A stretch of DNA of 64,000 nucleotides from Alphaproteobacteria bacterium (GCA_016869975.1 VGCZ01000003.1:1-64000), one strand, 5' to 3'; shown: positions 1-9,992, counted from the first letter of the stretch. Translations and numbers: made by a program. Notes: generated from the sequence alone by a model not told the origin.

Positions 1-1953
1 GGCCCCGTCACGCTCAGCAGCGTCGATAACGCGTTCAACTCGTTCACCACCGCCGCCGCGATAGGCGCCGGGGTCACCGTCGTGCACAAGGGTGCTCTGA
101 CGATCAACGCCACCAACGCTGGCGCCAAGGCGGTCACGTTCACGACGAACAACGAGGGCAACATCACGGTGAGCGGCGAGATTATCGCCGCCGACCTGGT
201 GCTCTCGGCGGCGGGCACGCTGGCGGTCAACGCGGCCCTCACCGTTGCCGGCAGTAACGTGGGTCTGACGGGTGCGTCGATCACGCAGGGGGCCGCGGGT
301 GTCATCACCACCAGCGTCCTCGGTGTGTCGTCCACCGGCACCGCCGATCTGACGCAGGCGATCAGCGCTATCACCACCCTGGCCGCCAACGTCGGCAGCA
401 TCGCGTTCAAGGAAAGCAACGGATTCTCCGTCGGCACGGCCGGCGCGCTGAACGGCGTGACGGCGACCGGAACCGTCTACCTCTCGGCCGGCGGTTCGGT
501 CACGCAGACCAAGGCGATTTCCGCGTCGACGCTGGCCGTTGTCACCACGGCCGGTAACGTCGACCTGACGAGCGTCGCCAACACCGTCACCACTTTCGCC
601 GCATCATCGACAGGCTCGGTCGGCCTGCTCCAGACCGACACGCTCAGCGTCGGCTCGGCCAACGCCATCGGCACGCTCGCGGCCCTTGACGGGATTACCG
701 CCAACGGGGCGTCGATCAAGGCCGGCGGCACGGTCAGCCAGACCAAGACCATCACCGCCGGCGCCAACGGCCTGGGTGTGGTCACGACATCGGGCGACAT
801 CCAACTCGATACCGTCGGCGTTACCAACGCGACGAATTTGGTGGCGTTCAACGCCGCCGGCAGCGCCGCGTACAAGACGTCCAGCGACCTGACCGTTGGC
901 CAGGTCGCCGCCGTCGGCTCGCTCGCCGCGGTCACCGGTGCGACGGTGACCAGCACGCTGACGCTGACCACAACCGGCGCCGCCACAGCCATCGCGCAGG
1001 ACACGCCGATCACCGCGCCGACCTTGACGCTCGCCACCGGGGCGGGCGGCAAGATCACGCTGGCCAACGGCACGAATCTGATCGGCGCGGTGCAGAGTTC
1101 CGGTACCTGGGGTACCGGCGCACATGCGATCGTCGACAGCGATGGCGGCCTCAACGTCGGGCCGATCACCTCCAGTGGCGACGTCACGCTGACGACTTCG
1201 GGCGGCGGCCTCACGATCACCGGCGCGACCAATGTCGGCGCCACGACGCTGGCGCTGACAGCCAAAGGCAACAACACGATCACCGCCACGGCGGCGGCGA
1301 TCACTGCCGGGACTCTGACTCTCGAGACCGGCGCGGGCGGCAGCGCGTCCATCCAGACCGCGGCGCACGGCGTCGGCACTATCGCGACGGCCGGCGGCGG
1401 CGTCGGTACCGGTGGCATCGTCTTCAAGCAGAGCCGCGCGGTCGGCACCTCCGCCGGCCCGATCACCTCGACCGGCTCCGTCGCGATCACCGACGGCGTC
1501 GGCGCGATCAACGTCAACGGCGCGATCACCGCGACCAGCGTCACGCTGACGGCGAGCGCGAACATGATCGACGTTAACGCCCAGATCAACGTGGGTGCCG
1601 GTCAGGTCGCGCTGCTGGCGAACAATAACGTCACCCAGGCGGCCACGAACGCCGGCATCACCGCCGATGGCCTGCGTGTCGAAACCAATGTTGGCGCCGT
1701 GAGCTTGACGCCGACGGGTGTCGCGGCCGCCGACGTCAACACCGTGAACACCTTTGCCGCCCTCTCCACCGCCGGCGGCGTGACCTTCCGCAACAGCGGC
1801 ACCTTCAACGTCGGCAAGGTGGACGCCACCTCGGGCATCAACGCCGCGACGTCGGTGTCGCTGCGGGTCAACAACAACGGCGGCGCGATCACGCAGAGCG
1901 CCGGCACCGACGGCGCGATCACTGGCACCGGCCTGACGGTGCAGACCAATGAA
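1..1953 (+). repeat. Tandem 1953-bp coding repeat, unit 1 (full period)
   Basis: Base 1 aligns with base 1954, giving a period of 1953 bp (651 codons, in frame). Bases 1-1548 match 1954-3501 with no difference that I could find by eye, including at synonymous positions. The last 405 bp of this unit (1549-1953) are not repeated in the window. The preceding sequence is unseen, so there may be further units to the left. Confidence 0.9.
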
Positions 1954-4900
1954 GGCCCCGTCACGCTCAGCAGCGTCGATAACGCGTTCAACTCGTTCAC
2001 CACCGCCGCCGCGATAGGCGCCGGGGTCACCGTCGTGCACAAGGGTGCTCTGACGATCAACGCCACCAACGCTGGCGCCAAGGCGGTCACGTTCACGACG
2101 AACAACGAGGGCAACATCACGGTGAGCGGCGAGATTATCGCCGCCGACCTGGTGCTCTCGGCGGCGGGCACGCTGGCGGTCAACGCGGCCCTCACCGTTG
2201 CCGGCAGTAACGTGGGTCTGACGGGTGCGTCGATCACGCAGGGGGCCGCGGGTGTCATCACCACCAGCGTCCTCGGTGTGTCGTCCACCGGCACCGCCGA
2301 TCTGACGCAGGCGATCAGCGCTATCACCACCCTGGCCGCCAACGTCGGCAGCATCGCGTTCAAGGAAAGCAACGGATTCTCCGTCGGCACGGCCGGCGCG
2401 CTGAACGGCGTGACGGCGACCGGAACCGTCTACCTCTCGGCCGGCGGTTCGGTCACGCAGACCAAGGCGATTTCCGCGTCGACGCTGGCCGTTGTCACCA
2501 CGGCCGGTAACGTCGACCTGACGAGCGTCGCCAACACCGTCACCACTTTCGCCGCATCATCGACAGGCTCGGTCGGCCTGCTCCAGACCGACACGCTCAG
2601 CGTCGGCTCGGCCAACGCCATCGGCACGCTCGCGGCCCTTGACGGGATTACCGCCAACGGGGCGTCGATCAAGGCCGGCGGCACGGTCAGCCAGACCAAG
2701 ACCATCACCGCCGGCGCCAACGGCCTGGGTGTGGTCACGACATCGGGCGACATCCAACTCGATACCGTCGGCGTTACCAACGCGACGAATTTGGTGGCGT
2801 TCAACGCCGCCGGCAGCGCCGCGTACAAGACGTCCAGCGACCTGACCGTTGGCCAGGTCGCCGCCGTCGGCTCGCTCGCCGCGGTCACCGGTGCGACGGT
2901 GACCAGCACGCTGACGCTGACCACAACCGGCGCCGCCACAGCCATCGCGCAGGACACGCCGATCACCGCGCCGACCTTGACGCTCGCCACCGGGGCGGGC
3001 GGCAAGATCACGCTGGCCAACGGCACGAATCTGATCGGCGCGGTGCAGAGTTCCGGTACCTGGGGTACCGGCGCACATGCGATCGTCGACAGCGATGGCG
3101 GCCTCAACGTCGGGCCGATCACCTCCAGTGGCGACGTCACGCTGACGACTTCGGGCGGCGGCCTCACGATCACCGGCGCGACCAATGTCGGCGCCACGAC
3201 GCTGGCGCTGACAGCCAAAGGCAACAACACGATCACCGCCACGGCGGCGGCGATCACTGCCGGGACTCTGACTCTCGAGACCGGCGCGGGCGGCAGCGCG
3301 TCCATCCAGACCGCGGCGCACGGCGTCGGCACTATCGCGACGGCCGGCGGCGGCGTCGGTACCGGTGGCATCGTCTTCAAGCAGAGCCGCGCGGTCGGCA
3401 CCTCCGCCGGCCCGATCACCTCGACCGGCTCCGTCGCGATCACCGACGGCGTCGGCGCGATCAACGTCAACGGCGCGATCACCGCGACCAGCGTCACGCT
3501 GCACGCCGACATCATCGAGATCTCCGCCGCGATCAACGCCACCGGCACGATTACCCTGGCGCCGGTCACGGCGGGCACCGCGGTCTCTGTCGGCGGCGCG
3601 GCCGGCGCAGGCTTCGTCATCGACAACACCGAGCTGACGTTCCTGACATCGGCCTCCGCGCTGACAATCGGCAAGCAGTCGACGGGCACCACGACGGCGG
3701 GCGCGATCACGCTCGCGACCGGCGACGTCGGCGACGGTGTGGTCGCGCTGAAGACGCTCAATCTCTTCACCGCCGCCGACGTCGGCCAAACCGGTAAGTT
3801 GTCGGTCGGCGGCGGCAGCGGTACGCTGAACATAACGGCGGCGGGTACCGTTTCGCTCGTGAGCAGCGGTGTTCTGATTGGCACCCTCGGCGGTAGCACG
3901 ACGTCCGGCAGTTTTTCCGTCCTGCGCAGCAGGGTTGCCAGCACGCAGGCACTGACGGTGAACGCCATCACCACCAGCGGGGGCGATATCGCGGTCCGTA
4001 ATTTCGACGGCTCGGTGGTGGTGTCCGGGGCGCTCGCGAGCAGCGGCGGCAAGATCGCCATCGGGTCGAACAACAACGCCGGCTCGACGCTGACGATCAA
4101 CGCGCCAGTAAACGCCGGCACCGGCGGCGTGTACTTGTTTAGCGACGGTGGCACCAGCCAGGGCGGCGGCGGCGTCATCACTGCCACCGATTTCGTCGCG
4201 CGCGTTTATAGTTCAGGCGACCTGGTGCTCAGCGCCACCAACGCCGTCTCGGGCAACGTCGTGCTCGATAGCCCCGCCGGCAACGTCAGCTTTGTCAACG
4301 ACGGGGGATTCAATCTCGGCGGTCTGACGTCATCCTACACCGTGGCGGGCCTGAACTTCGCCATTACCACGCCGGGCATCACGACGAGCGCGGCCGGTAG
4401 CGCCACGCTGACCGCCGGCGGAAACGTGACGCAGTCGGCGGCGGCGAGCGACGCGCTGTCGGTCGGCACGCTGAACGTCACGCGACTGGGCGGGGCGAAT
4501 CCTGTCGTGACGCTGGATAACGCCAGCAACACGGTCACGAACGTAGGTGCGATCACGCTGGGCACCGGCTCCTTCACGCTGGTCGACGTCGGCGGCCTCA
4601 CCGTCACCGGCAATGCGACGGCCGCCAGCTACAGCCTGACGACGTCGGGCTCGATCACCCAGAACGGCGGCACGGCGATCACGGCCAGCAGCGTCGCGGC
4701 CAAGACCACGGGTGGTGGCGTCACCGGCGTCATCCTGACTTCCGCCACGAACGCGTTCGGCGCGATCAGCGGCTCAGCGGACGGCACCGCCGGCTTCAGC
4801 GCCACGACGACGACCAGCCTGACTGCCAACGCCATCACGGCGACATCCGGGATCGCCCTGACGACGACCGGCGGCACCAGCGACCTGACGGTGAACGGGC

Positions 4901-6045
4901 TGCTCACGGCGGGCGGCAACATCACCCTCGCGGCGGCCGGGTTGCTGACGATCAGCGAGGCGATCAATGCTGGAGTCGGCGGCGGCACGATCCGCCTACA
5001 GACCAGCGCTGGCGATCTGACCCAGGGCATCTACGGCACGATTACCGGCGGTTCGCTGCTGGCGATCTCGACCGGTGGCATGGTCAATCTCATCGGCGCC
5101 AACAACACGGTCAACGATATCGCCGGCCGAGCGTTCACCAGCTTCCTGTTCCAGAACAGCATCGGCTACAGTGTCAGCAACGTCTCGTTCGCCCGCGACG
5201 GCGTCGTCGCCGCGGTGACCGGTATCACGGCGAACTCCGGTGGCGGCGGCACGCCGTTCGTGGTCGACCTCGCAACCGCCTCCGGCGCGATCAACATCAA
5301 CGGCCCGGTGTTGTCGGCCAACGGCATGATCGTCTATCGCCGAACGCCGACGGGCGCGTCCGGGGCAATCAATGTCGGCGGTGGCGCCGGCAATCCGGGC
5401 AACGACATCAGCACCGCGAAGCTGGTGATTGTCGATCATACCGGCGCGTCGCCGCTGGCCCTGTATGGCGCCGCGCCGGGCGCCGGCGCGGGCGGCTTGT
5501 TCACGGTACCGACTCCGGCCACGGGCTTCAGCCCGTTGCCGGTACCCGGCAACCTGACGGGTGGCGGCTCGATCATCGGCGAACTGAACAGCTTCAACTC
5601 CACGGTCTACTTCTTCGCTACCGGCGCCAACATCCAGTCCGCCGACGGCGGCGGCTCCAGCTTCGGGCTGCTCGGCGTCTACGGCAACAGCAACACGGTC
5701 AACCTGACCACGTCGGTGCGCACGGTCGATCCCAACGTGGTGCGAGCGGTGACCGCTCCGTTTACCGAGCCACTGGTAGGCGGAGCGGTGGCCGCCTTCC
5801 ACGTGCGGCGCGACGGATTGCCGTCAGCCACCGAGCAATTCAACAGCTGTCCGATCGGCACCATCAATTGCATCATCCTTAGGGTGGTGATGGCGGCGCC
5901 GGGGACCAGCACCGACGATGTCGTCATCAGCGTCGGTGGCGCGCCGCTCGACGATGCGAGCGTCATTCTCGTCAATCAGGGCAACGAGGAGCTGATCATC
6001 GGCGACAAGGACGAGAAAGAGCGCAAGCGGAGTGAGCCACAATGA
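1..6045 (+). CDS. Giant filamentous-haemagglutinin-type adhesin, 3' part (5' end outside window)
   Basis: The frame is open from base 1, so the first GTG/ATG codons seen are internal and the true start lies to the left; 2014 residues are visible. The chain is low-complexity, rich in Gly, Ala, Thr, Val, Ser and Asn, with short strands of the GxITxxGxLTLxA kind, typical of the right-handed beta-helix of large secreted adhesins exported by two-partner secretion. A 651-residue block is tandemly repeated. Near the C-terminus (about residues 1950-1960) is a cysteine pair six residues apart (SCPIGTINC), as seen in many TpsA exoproteins, then a charged tail ending KERKRSEPQ. No C-terminal autotransporter barrel or sortase signal is visible. 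The stop overlaps the CHAT gene by ATGA, implying translational coupling. The N-terminal secretion domain and the TpsB pore are not in the window, so two-partner export is inferred from protein type. The ligand is unknown. Confidence 0.85.
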   Translation, partial: GPVTLSSVDNAFNSFTTAAAIGAGVTVVHKGALTINATNAGAKAVTFTTNNEGNITVSGEIIAADLVLSAAGTLAVNAALTVAGSNVGLTGASITQGAAGVITTSVLGVSSTGTADLTQAISAITTLAANVGSIAFKESNGFSVGTAGALNGVTATGTVYLSAGGSVTQTKAISASTLAVVTTAGNVDLTSVANTVTTFAASSTGSVGLLQTDTLSVGSANAIGTLAALDGITANGASIKAGGTVSQTKTITAGANGLGVVTTSGDIQLDTVGVTNATNLVAFNAAGSAAYKTSSDLTVGQVAAVGSLAAVTGATVTSTLTLTTTGAATAIAQDTPITAPTLTLATGAGGKITLANGTNLIGAVQSSGTWGTGAHAIVDSDGGLNVGPITSSGDVTLTTSGGGLTITGATNVGATTLALTAKGNNTITATAAAITAGTLTLETGAGGSASIQTAAHGVGTIATAGGGVGTGGIVFKQSRAVGTSAGPITSTGSVAITDGVGAINVNGAITATSVTLTASANMIDVNAQINVGAGQVALLANNNVTQAATNAGITADGLRVETNVGAVSLTPTGVAAADVNTVNTFAALSTAGGVTFRNSGTFNVGKVDATSGINAATSVSLRVNNNGGAITQSAGTDGAITGTGLTVQTNEGPVTLSSVDNAFNSFTTAAAIGAGVTVVHKGALTINATNAGAKAVTFTTNNEGNITVSGEIIAADLVLSAAGTLAVNAALTVAGSNVGLTGASITQGAAGVITTSVLGVSSTGTADLTQAISAITTLAANVGSIAFKESNGFSVGTAGALNGVTATGTVYLSAGGSVTQTKAISASTLAVVTTAGNVDLTSVANTVTTFAASSTGSVGLLQTDTLSVGSANAIGTLAALDGITANGASIKAGGTVSQTKTITAGANGLGVVTTSGDIQLDTVGVTNATNLVAFNAAGSAAYKTSSDLTVGQVAAVGSLAAVTGATVTSTLTLTTTGAATAIAQDTPITAPTLTLATGAGGKITLANGTNLIGAVQSSGTWGTGAHAIVDSDGGLNVGPITSSGDVTLTTSGGGLTITGATNVGATTLALTAKGNNTITATAAAITAGTLTLETGAGGSASIQTAAHGVGTIATAGGGVGTGGIVFKQSRAVGTSAGPITSTGSVAITDGVGAINVNGAITATSVTLHADIIEISAAINATGTITLAPVTAGTAVSVGGAAGAGFVIDNTELTFLTSASALTIGKQSTGTTTAGAITLATGDVGDGVVALKTLNLFTAADVGQTGKLSVGGGSGTLNITAAGTVSLVSSGVLIGTLGGSTTSGSFSVLRSRVASTQALTVNAITTSGGDIAVRNFDGSVVVSGALASSGGKIAIGSNNNAGSTLTINAPVNAGTGGVYLFSDGGTSQGGGGVITATDFVARVYSSGDLVLSATNAVSGNVVLDSPAGNVSFVNDGGFNLGGLTSSYTVAGLNFAITTPGITTSAAGSATLTAGGNVTQSAAASDALSVGTLNVTRLGGANPVVTLDNASNTVTNVGAITLGTGSFTLVDVGGLTVTGNATAASYSLTTSGSITQNGGTAITASSVAAKTTGGGVTGVILTSATNAFGAISGSADGTAGFSATTTTSLTANAITATSGIALTTTGGTSDLTVNGLLTAGGNITLAAAGLLTISEAINAGVGGGTIRLQTSAGDLTQGIYGTITGGSLLAISTGGMVNLIGANNTVNDIAGRAFTSFLFQNSIGYSVSNVSFARDGVVAAVTGITANSGGGGTPFVVDLATASGAININGPVLSANGMIVYRRTPTGASGAINVGGGAGNPGNDISTAKLVIVDHTGASPLALYGAAPGAGAGGLFTVPTPATGFSPLPVPGNLTGGGSIIGELNSFNSTVYFFATGANIQSADGGGSSFGLLGVYGNSNTVNLTTSVRTVDPNVVRAVTAPFTEPLVGGAVAAFHVRRDGLPSATEQFNSCPIGTINCIILRVVMAAPGTSTDDVVISVGGAPLDDASVILVNQGNEELIIGDKDEKERKRSEPQ
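1954..3501 (+). repeat. Tandem coding repeat, unit 2 (first 1548 bp, then diverges)
   Basis: This is a copy of bases 1-1548. Identity ends inside the shared stretch ..ACCAGCGTCACGCTG; the next base is A at 1549 and C at 3502, after which the beta-helix continues with unrelated sequence. Identity at the DNA level points to a recent duplication, gene conversion or an assembly effect rather than old internal protein repeats. Confidence 0.9.
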
Positions 6046-9000
6046 GATCCATGGCGCGCACGCTCATTGTTGCGCTGGCCGCGACCCCGCTTGCCGGCGG
6101 CGCGGTTGCGCAGGCGCCACAAGGTTCGCCCGCCGGCCAGAGCGCGGCCGGCGAACCTTGCGTCTACCGGCCGGCGACCTTGGACGCCGGCATGGGCGCG
6201 CAGGCGGCCTACGAGATCCTCTGCGGCAAGACCGGTGTGTTCTCCGCCACGCTGTACCAAATGGCGGGGACGACGGGCGCAGATGGCCTGCAGACGCTCG
6301 CCAGCAGCGGGCACTGGAAGGCGACGCTGGATGGCCGGGCGCGCTGCGAGGCGCCCCGGCAGTCGACCGTCAACGGTAATCCCGCGTTCGTGCTGCCCTG
6401 CATGCGCGCCGGTGGCGTTCCCTATATCGGCGTGCTGACCACCGCTGGCGGCAACACCTTCCTGGCCGATGGGATCTCGCCCGCCGCGCCGGCGATCGAG
6501 GCGACCATCGCGGCGCTGGGTGGCGGCCAGCCGGCGGCGGCTGCGCCGCGCGGCGGCGGCGCCATCACCAGCGGGCTCGACACGCGCTTCAAGGGCGGCT
6601 TCGGCTCGGGCGATATCGAGCGCTACCAGACCCTGATGCGGGTCGGCGGACGCCACAACATCGAGGAAAGTTACGCCAAGGCGGAGGAGGCTTATCGCGA
6701 GGCGCTGGTGCTGCATCAGAAGCTGTTCGGTCGCGACAATCCCGACCGGGCCGACGCGCTGATCCACTTCGCCCTGCAGATTAGCAACCAGGGCCGCTTC
6801 CGAGAGGCCGATCCGCTATTCGAGCGCGCCGAGAAGCTGGCGGTCGGCATCAAGGATCCGCTGGCGCGCGCGCGCATCTCGCACTACGTCGGCCAGCATC
6901 TCGCCAACCAGGGCAAGCACGACGAGGCGAAACGGCGCATCGATCTCGCCGAGGCCGCCTATATCGCCGCCGCGCCCGAGCTCGCGCCGCTGATGAACCA
7001 GGAGCAGGAGCGCCGCGCGGCGGCGGTCGGCTTCGGCGTGCGCGGCCAGCGCTTTGTCGATCCGCGCGCCGCCAGCTCGGCCGTGCCGGCCAATATCGGT
7101 ATTAGCCCGATCACGCTGCTCGCGGCGCAGGGTGTGTCGGAGATCCTGCGGCTGCGCGCGATCCTTGCGCTCTCCGCCGGCGACAACAATGCCAGCCGCG
7201 CCCACGCCAACAAGGCGATCGCGCTGCTCGAGGCGGTCGGTATCGACCCCGGCGGCGTGCGCTGGCGCGCCGTGCGCGTGGCCGGCCTGGGCGCTGCGCG
7301 GCAGGACAATCTCGGTGTCGCCAGCGCCGATCTCGGCGACTCCGCGCGCGGCCTCAACAAGGCGCTGCCGTCCTCGCAACCCGCCGGCAAGACGTTCCTC
7401 GAGAGCGGCAACATCCAGCTCAAGCGCGGCAATGTCCCGGGCGCGCTGGCGGAATTCCGCCGCGGCGCGGCGATCCTGCGTGAGCGCCAGAACACGGTCT
7501 CGGTCGAGACGGCGATGCCCTATCTCGACGCCGCGTGGCGGCAGTCGCAGTCGGGCACCGGCGGTATCGGCGTGTCGCTGCCCGCCGAGATGTTCGACGC
7601 GGCCCAGCTCGTCACCTCCGGCGTCACCGCCAGCTTCGTCGCCCAGGCGGCGTTGCGGCTCGGCGACGGCAACGAGCGCGTGCGCGCGTTGCAGGATCTC
7701 ACCAACCGGGTCACCGATCTTTATCAGCGCCGCGACATCGCCGCGAACCGAAACGCCGACACCGCGACGCTCGCGGCGATCGACGCGCAGATCGGCGACG
7801 CCCAGCAGCAGCGTGCTGCGGCCGAGGAGGAGGTGCGCAAGACGCTGCCGAACTACTTCCAGCTCGTGGCCGGCCAGGCCGGCTCGAAGGACGTGCTGGG
7901 CGTGCTGCGCCCGCAGGAAGGCTTCCTGCACATCGTGCTGGGCTCGACCAAGGGCTACGCCATGCTGGCGCATAGCGGGCGCGTCAACGCGTGGCCGATC
8001 GACCTCAGTCTCGCGAAGGCCGAGGAGATCGTCGGCAAGTTGCGCGGCGCCTTCACGCCCGACGCGCAGGGACAGTTGCCCAAGTACGACGTGGCGCTGG
8101 CGCACGATCTGTACAAGCGCGTGCTGGGCCCTGGCCAGGTGCACTTGAAGCCACTGAAGGCGCTGGTCATCACGACCAATGGCGCGCTGCAATCCCTGCC
8201 GTTCAATCTGATGGTCACGGCGCCGCCGCCGGCGATCGGCGAATACACCGACTACAAGAAGGTCGAGTGGTTGGCGAAGTGGTTCGCCATGTCCTATGTG
8301 CCTGCGCCGCAATCGTTGGTGTTGCTGCGCAAGCAGGCGGCGCGGTCGAAGGCGCCCAACGCCTATGTCGGCTTCGGCGGCTTCCAGCCGCTGTCGATCG
8401 GCGCGGCGGGCCAGCTCGTGGCGGCGTCGCGCGCCGCGTCGCTCACGCCCGGCCAGCGCTGTGATGCCGACGCGCGCGAGCTCGCCTCGCTGCCGGTGCT
8501 GCCGCTCGCCGAAGGCGAGGTGGCGTTGACCGCCAAGCAGCTCGGCGTCGGTCCGGCCGGTACGCGCCTGGGTCGCGCCTTCAGCAAGAGCGCGGTACTG
8601 AAAGGCCAGCTCGATCGCTACAAGATCATCCACCTCGCCGCGCATGCGCTGTTGCCGTCGGAGCTGCGCTGCCTGCAGCAGCCGGTGATCCTGACCGGGC
8701 AAGGCACAGGTCCTGAGGCGATGATCACGGCAGCCGATCTCGCGGCGATCAAGCTCGACGCCGACATGGTGGTGCTGTCGGCCTGCAACACGGCGGGCCC
8801 CGACGGCAAGAGCGCCGGCGAAGCCTTCTCGGGCTTGGCGCGCTCTTTCTTCACCGCCGGCACGCGTGGCTTGATGGCTTCGCACTGGAGCGTCGCCGAC
8901 GAATCGACGACGTTGATGATGATCAACGTGCTGGCGGCCGTCGGCAAAGGCCGCAGCGCGGCCGACGTGCTGCGCGTCGCCCAGCTCGAGATGCTGGATG

Positions 9001-9089
9001 GCGCCGGCAAGGGGCAGGATCCGGCGGAGTGGGCACACCCGTTCTTCTGGGCACCCTTTGTCTTCGCCGGCAACACGGGGGCGCCATAG
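6042..9089 (+). CDS. Secreted TPR-CHAT domain protein (caspase-like peptidase family)
   Basis: This 1015-residue protein begins with a signal peptide (residues 1 to about 24, ending near AVA-Q), so it should leave the cytoplasm. A middle region (about 200-480) has TPR-like helices, including an EAYREALVLHQKLFG unit. The C-terminal CHAT domain spans about 680-1010. CHAT peptidases use a His-Cys dyad; the candidates here are His868 in HLAAHA and Cys915 in LSACNTA, followed by the usual GEAFSGLARSFFTAGT and SHWSVAD segments. Its ATG overlaps the adhesin stop (ATGA), so the two are probably made together. Proteolytic processing or surface release of the adhesin is a reasonable guess, but no substrate is shown. 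An exported CHAT protein next to a two-partner-type adhesin is unusual beside the well-known cytoplasmic CHAT proteases. Domain assignment is strong; role is inferred. Confidence 0.88.
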   Translation: MRSMARTLIVALAATPLAGGAVAQAPQGSPAGQSAAGEPCVYRPATLDAGMGAQAAYEILCGKTGVFSATLYQMAGTTGADGLQTLASSGHWKATLDGRARCEAPRQSTVNGNPAFVLPCMRAGGVPYIGVLTTAGGNTFLADGISPAAPAIEATIAALGGGQPAAAAPRGGGAITSGLDTRFKGGFGSGDIERYQTLMRVGGRHNIEESYAKAEEAYREALVLHQKLFGRDNPDRADALIHFALQISNQGRFREADPLFERAEKLAVGIKDPLARARISHYVGQHLANQGKHDEAKRRIDLAEAAYIAAAPELAPLMNQEQERRAAAVGFGVRGQRFVDPRAASSAVPANIGISPITLLAAQGVSEILRLRAILALSAGDNNASRAHANKAIALLEAVGIDPGGVRWRAVRVAGLGAARQDNLGVASADLGDSARGLNKALPSSQPAGKTFLESGNIQLKRGNVPGALAEFRRGAAILRERQNTVSVETAMPYLDAAWRQSQSGTGGIGVSLPAEMFDAAQLVTSGVTASFVAQAALRLGDGNERVRALQDLTNRVTDLYQRRDIAANRNADTATLAAIDAQIGDAQQQRAAAEEEVRKTLPNYFQLVAGQAGSKDVLGVLRPQEGFLHIVLGSTKGYAMLAHSGRVNAWPIDLSLAKAEEIVGKLRGAFTPDAQGQLPKYDVALAHDLYKRVLGPGQVHLKPLKALVITTNGALQSLPFNLMVTAPPPAIGEYTDYKKVEWLAKWFAMSYVPAPQSLVLLRKQAARSKAPNAYVGFGGFQPLSIGAAGQLVAASRAASLTPGQRCDADARELASLPVLPLAEGEVALTAKQLGVGPAGTRLGRAFSKSAVLKGQLDRYKIIHLAAHALLPSELRCLQQPVILTGQGTGPEAMITAADLAAIKLDADMVVLSACNTAGPDGKSAGEAFSGLARSFFTAGTRGLMASHWSVADESTTLMMINVLAAVGKGRSAADVLRVAQLEMLDGAGKGQDPAEWAHPFFWAPFVFAGNTGAP

Positions 9090-9133
9090 TCCTGAGCATG
9101 ATGCTGTTGCCGTGCGAAATGTAGATGAATATT

Positions 9134-9158
9134 CTGAGCGAATACTCAGTTTCTTGTT
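9134..9158 (+). terminator. Weak hairpin with T-rich tail after the CHAT gene
   Basis: CTGAG (9134-9138) pairs with CTCAG (9145-9149) over a six-base loop and is followed by TTTCTTGTT. The stem is only five base pairs, so this is a weak intrinsic-terminator candidate separating the adhesin/CHAT operon from the OmpA/T6SS operon. The AT-rich stretch 9110-9185 may also hold the promoter for the next gene, but no clear -35/-10 pair stands out. Confidence 0.25.
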
Positions 9159-9230
9159 GCTAGTCGGTTGGTATTGCTGTTAATGTTTGATGAGTGGTCC
9201 AGGGCTTACGTCCCCGGCAGGGAGGCACAT

Positions 9231-9929
9231 ATGCTTCGACGTCTTCATTTCGCAGGCGCTGTCGCCGCGACCGTCATGATGGGCGGGGCGTCGATCGCCC
9301 TGCAGGCCAACGCACAAGTGGTCGATGGCACGACCGGTAGGGTCGGGCGCTGCGACATGTTCAAGGCGCTCGGCCGTGCGCTGCCGCCCGAGTGCGGCGG
9401 CACCGGCCCGTCGACCGGCGGCGCTACCCGCGGCCGTGTGGTGATCGGTGCGCCCGACAGCGGCGCGGCCAAGCCTGCCGCTGCGCCGGCGGCCGCACCC
9501 GCCGCGGCGCCCGCGGCGGCTCCGGCTGGCGCGCCGACGACGACAGCCGCGCCGGCGGCGCCCGCCACGACCGCAGCCCCGGCGCCCGCGCCGCGTGGCC
9601 TGGGTCTGCAGGTGCCGTTCGCGCTCGACTCCGATCAGCTGACAGCGGATGCCAAGAAGGTCGTCGATCAGCTCGCCGAGGTCTTCAAGTACAACCCGAA
9701 TGATCGCTACGTTATCGAGGGGCACACCGATGCCGCGGGCGGGGTCGATTACAACCGCTCACTCTCGGAGCGCCGGGCGCAGGCGGTGATCGAGTATCTC
9801 GCCACCGCGCATGGCTTGCCGCGCGATCGCTTCGTGGCCCGCGGCGCCGGCAGCGCACAGCTGCTGCTTCCGGCCGATCCGCTCAACGGCCGCAATCGGC
9901 GCGTTCAGGTTCTGCCGACGGGTTCGTAA
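9231..9929 (+). CDS. OmpA-family peptidoglycan-binding protein, copy 1
   Basis: Predicted 232-residue exported protein. The start at 9231 is chosen because GGGAGG lies just upstream and because it places a clean signal peptide (about residues 1-28, ending QANAQ) at the N-terminus; a longer upstream frame lacks this. Next come a short two-cysteine motif (GRCDMFKALGRALPPECGG), a long Ala/Pro linker and a C-terminal OmpA domain (about 130-232) with the peptidoglycan-binding pattern IEGHTDAAGG...LSERRAQAV...NRRVQV. There is no N-terminal beta-barrel. It is probably periplasmic, holding peptidoglycan. It is the first of two paralogues placed directly before tssA, which suggests a role in anchoring the T6SS or the envelope around it. 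Confidence 0.85.
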   Translation: MLRRLHFAGAVAATVMMGGASIALQANAQVVDGTTGRVGRCDMFKALGRALPPECGGTGPSTGGATRGRVVIGAPDSGAAKPAAAPAAAPAAAPAAAPAGAPTTTAAPAAPATTAAPAPAPRGLGLQVPFALDSDQLTADAKKVVDQLAEVFKYNPNDRYVIEGHTDAAGGVDYNRSLSERRAQAVIEYLATAHGLPRDRFVARGAGSAQLLLPADPLNGRNRRVQVLPTGS

Positions 9930-9992
9930 GGCTCGTCGTCGGCGCGCGTCGGCCGTGGCTGGCGCGCGCGGTGAACTTTCGGGGGGTTCGTC

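Noticed and set aside
477-4187. Several long minus-strand open frames (370, 478, 585 and 410 codons) opposite the adhesin
   Set aside because: They arise from GC-rich antisense reading of a Gly/Ala/Thr repeat; they repeat wherever the DNA repeat does, and their composition (Ala/Pro/Val or Arg/Gly runs) has no protein-family character.
6816-9038. 740-codon minus-strand open frame opposite the CHAT gene
   Set aside because: Arg/Ala/His-rich shadow frame with no recognisable motifs, fully inside a well-supported plus-strand gene.
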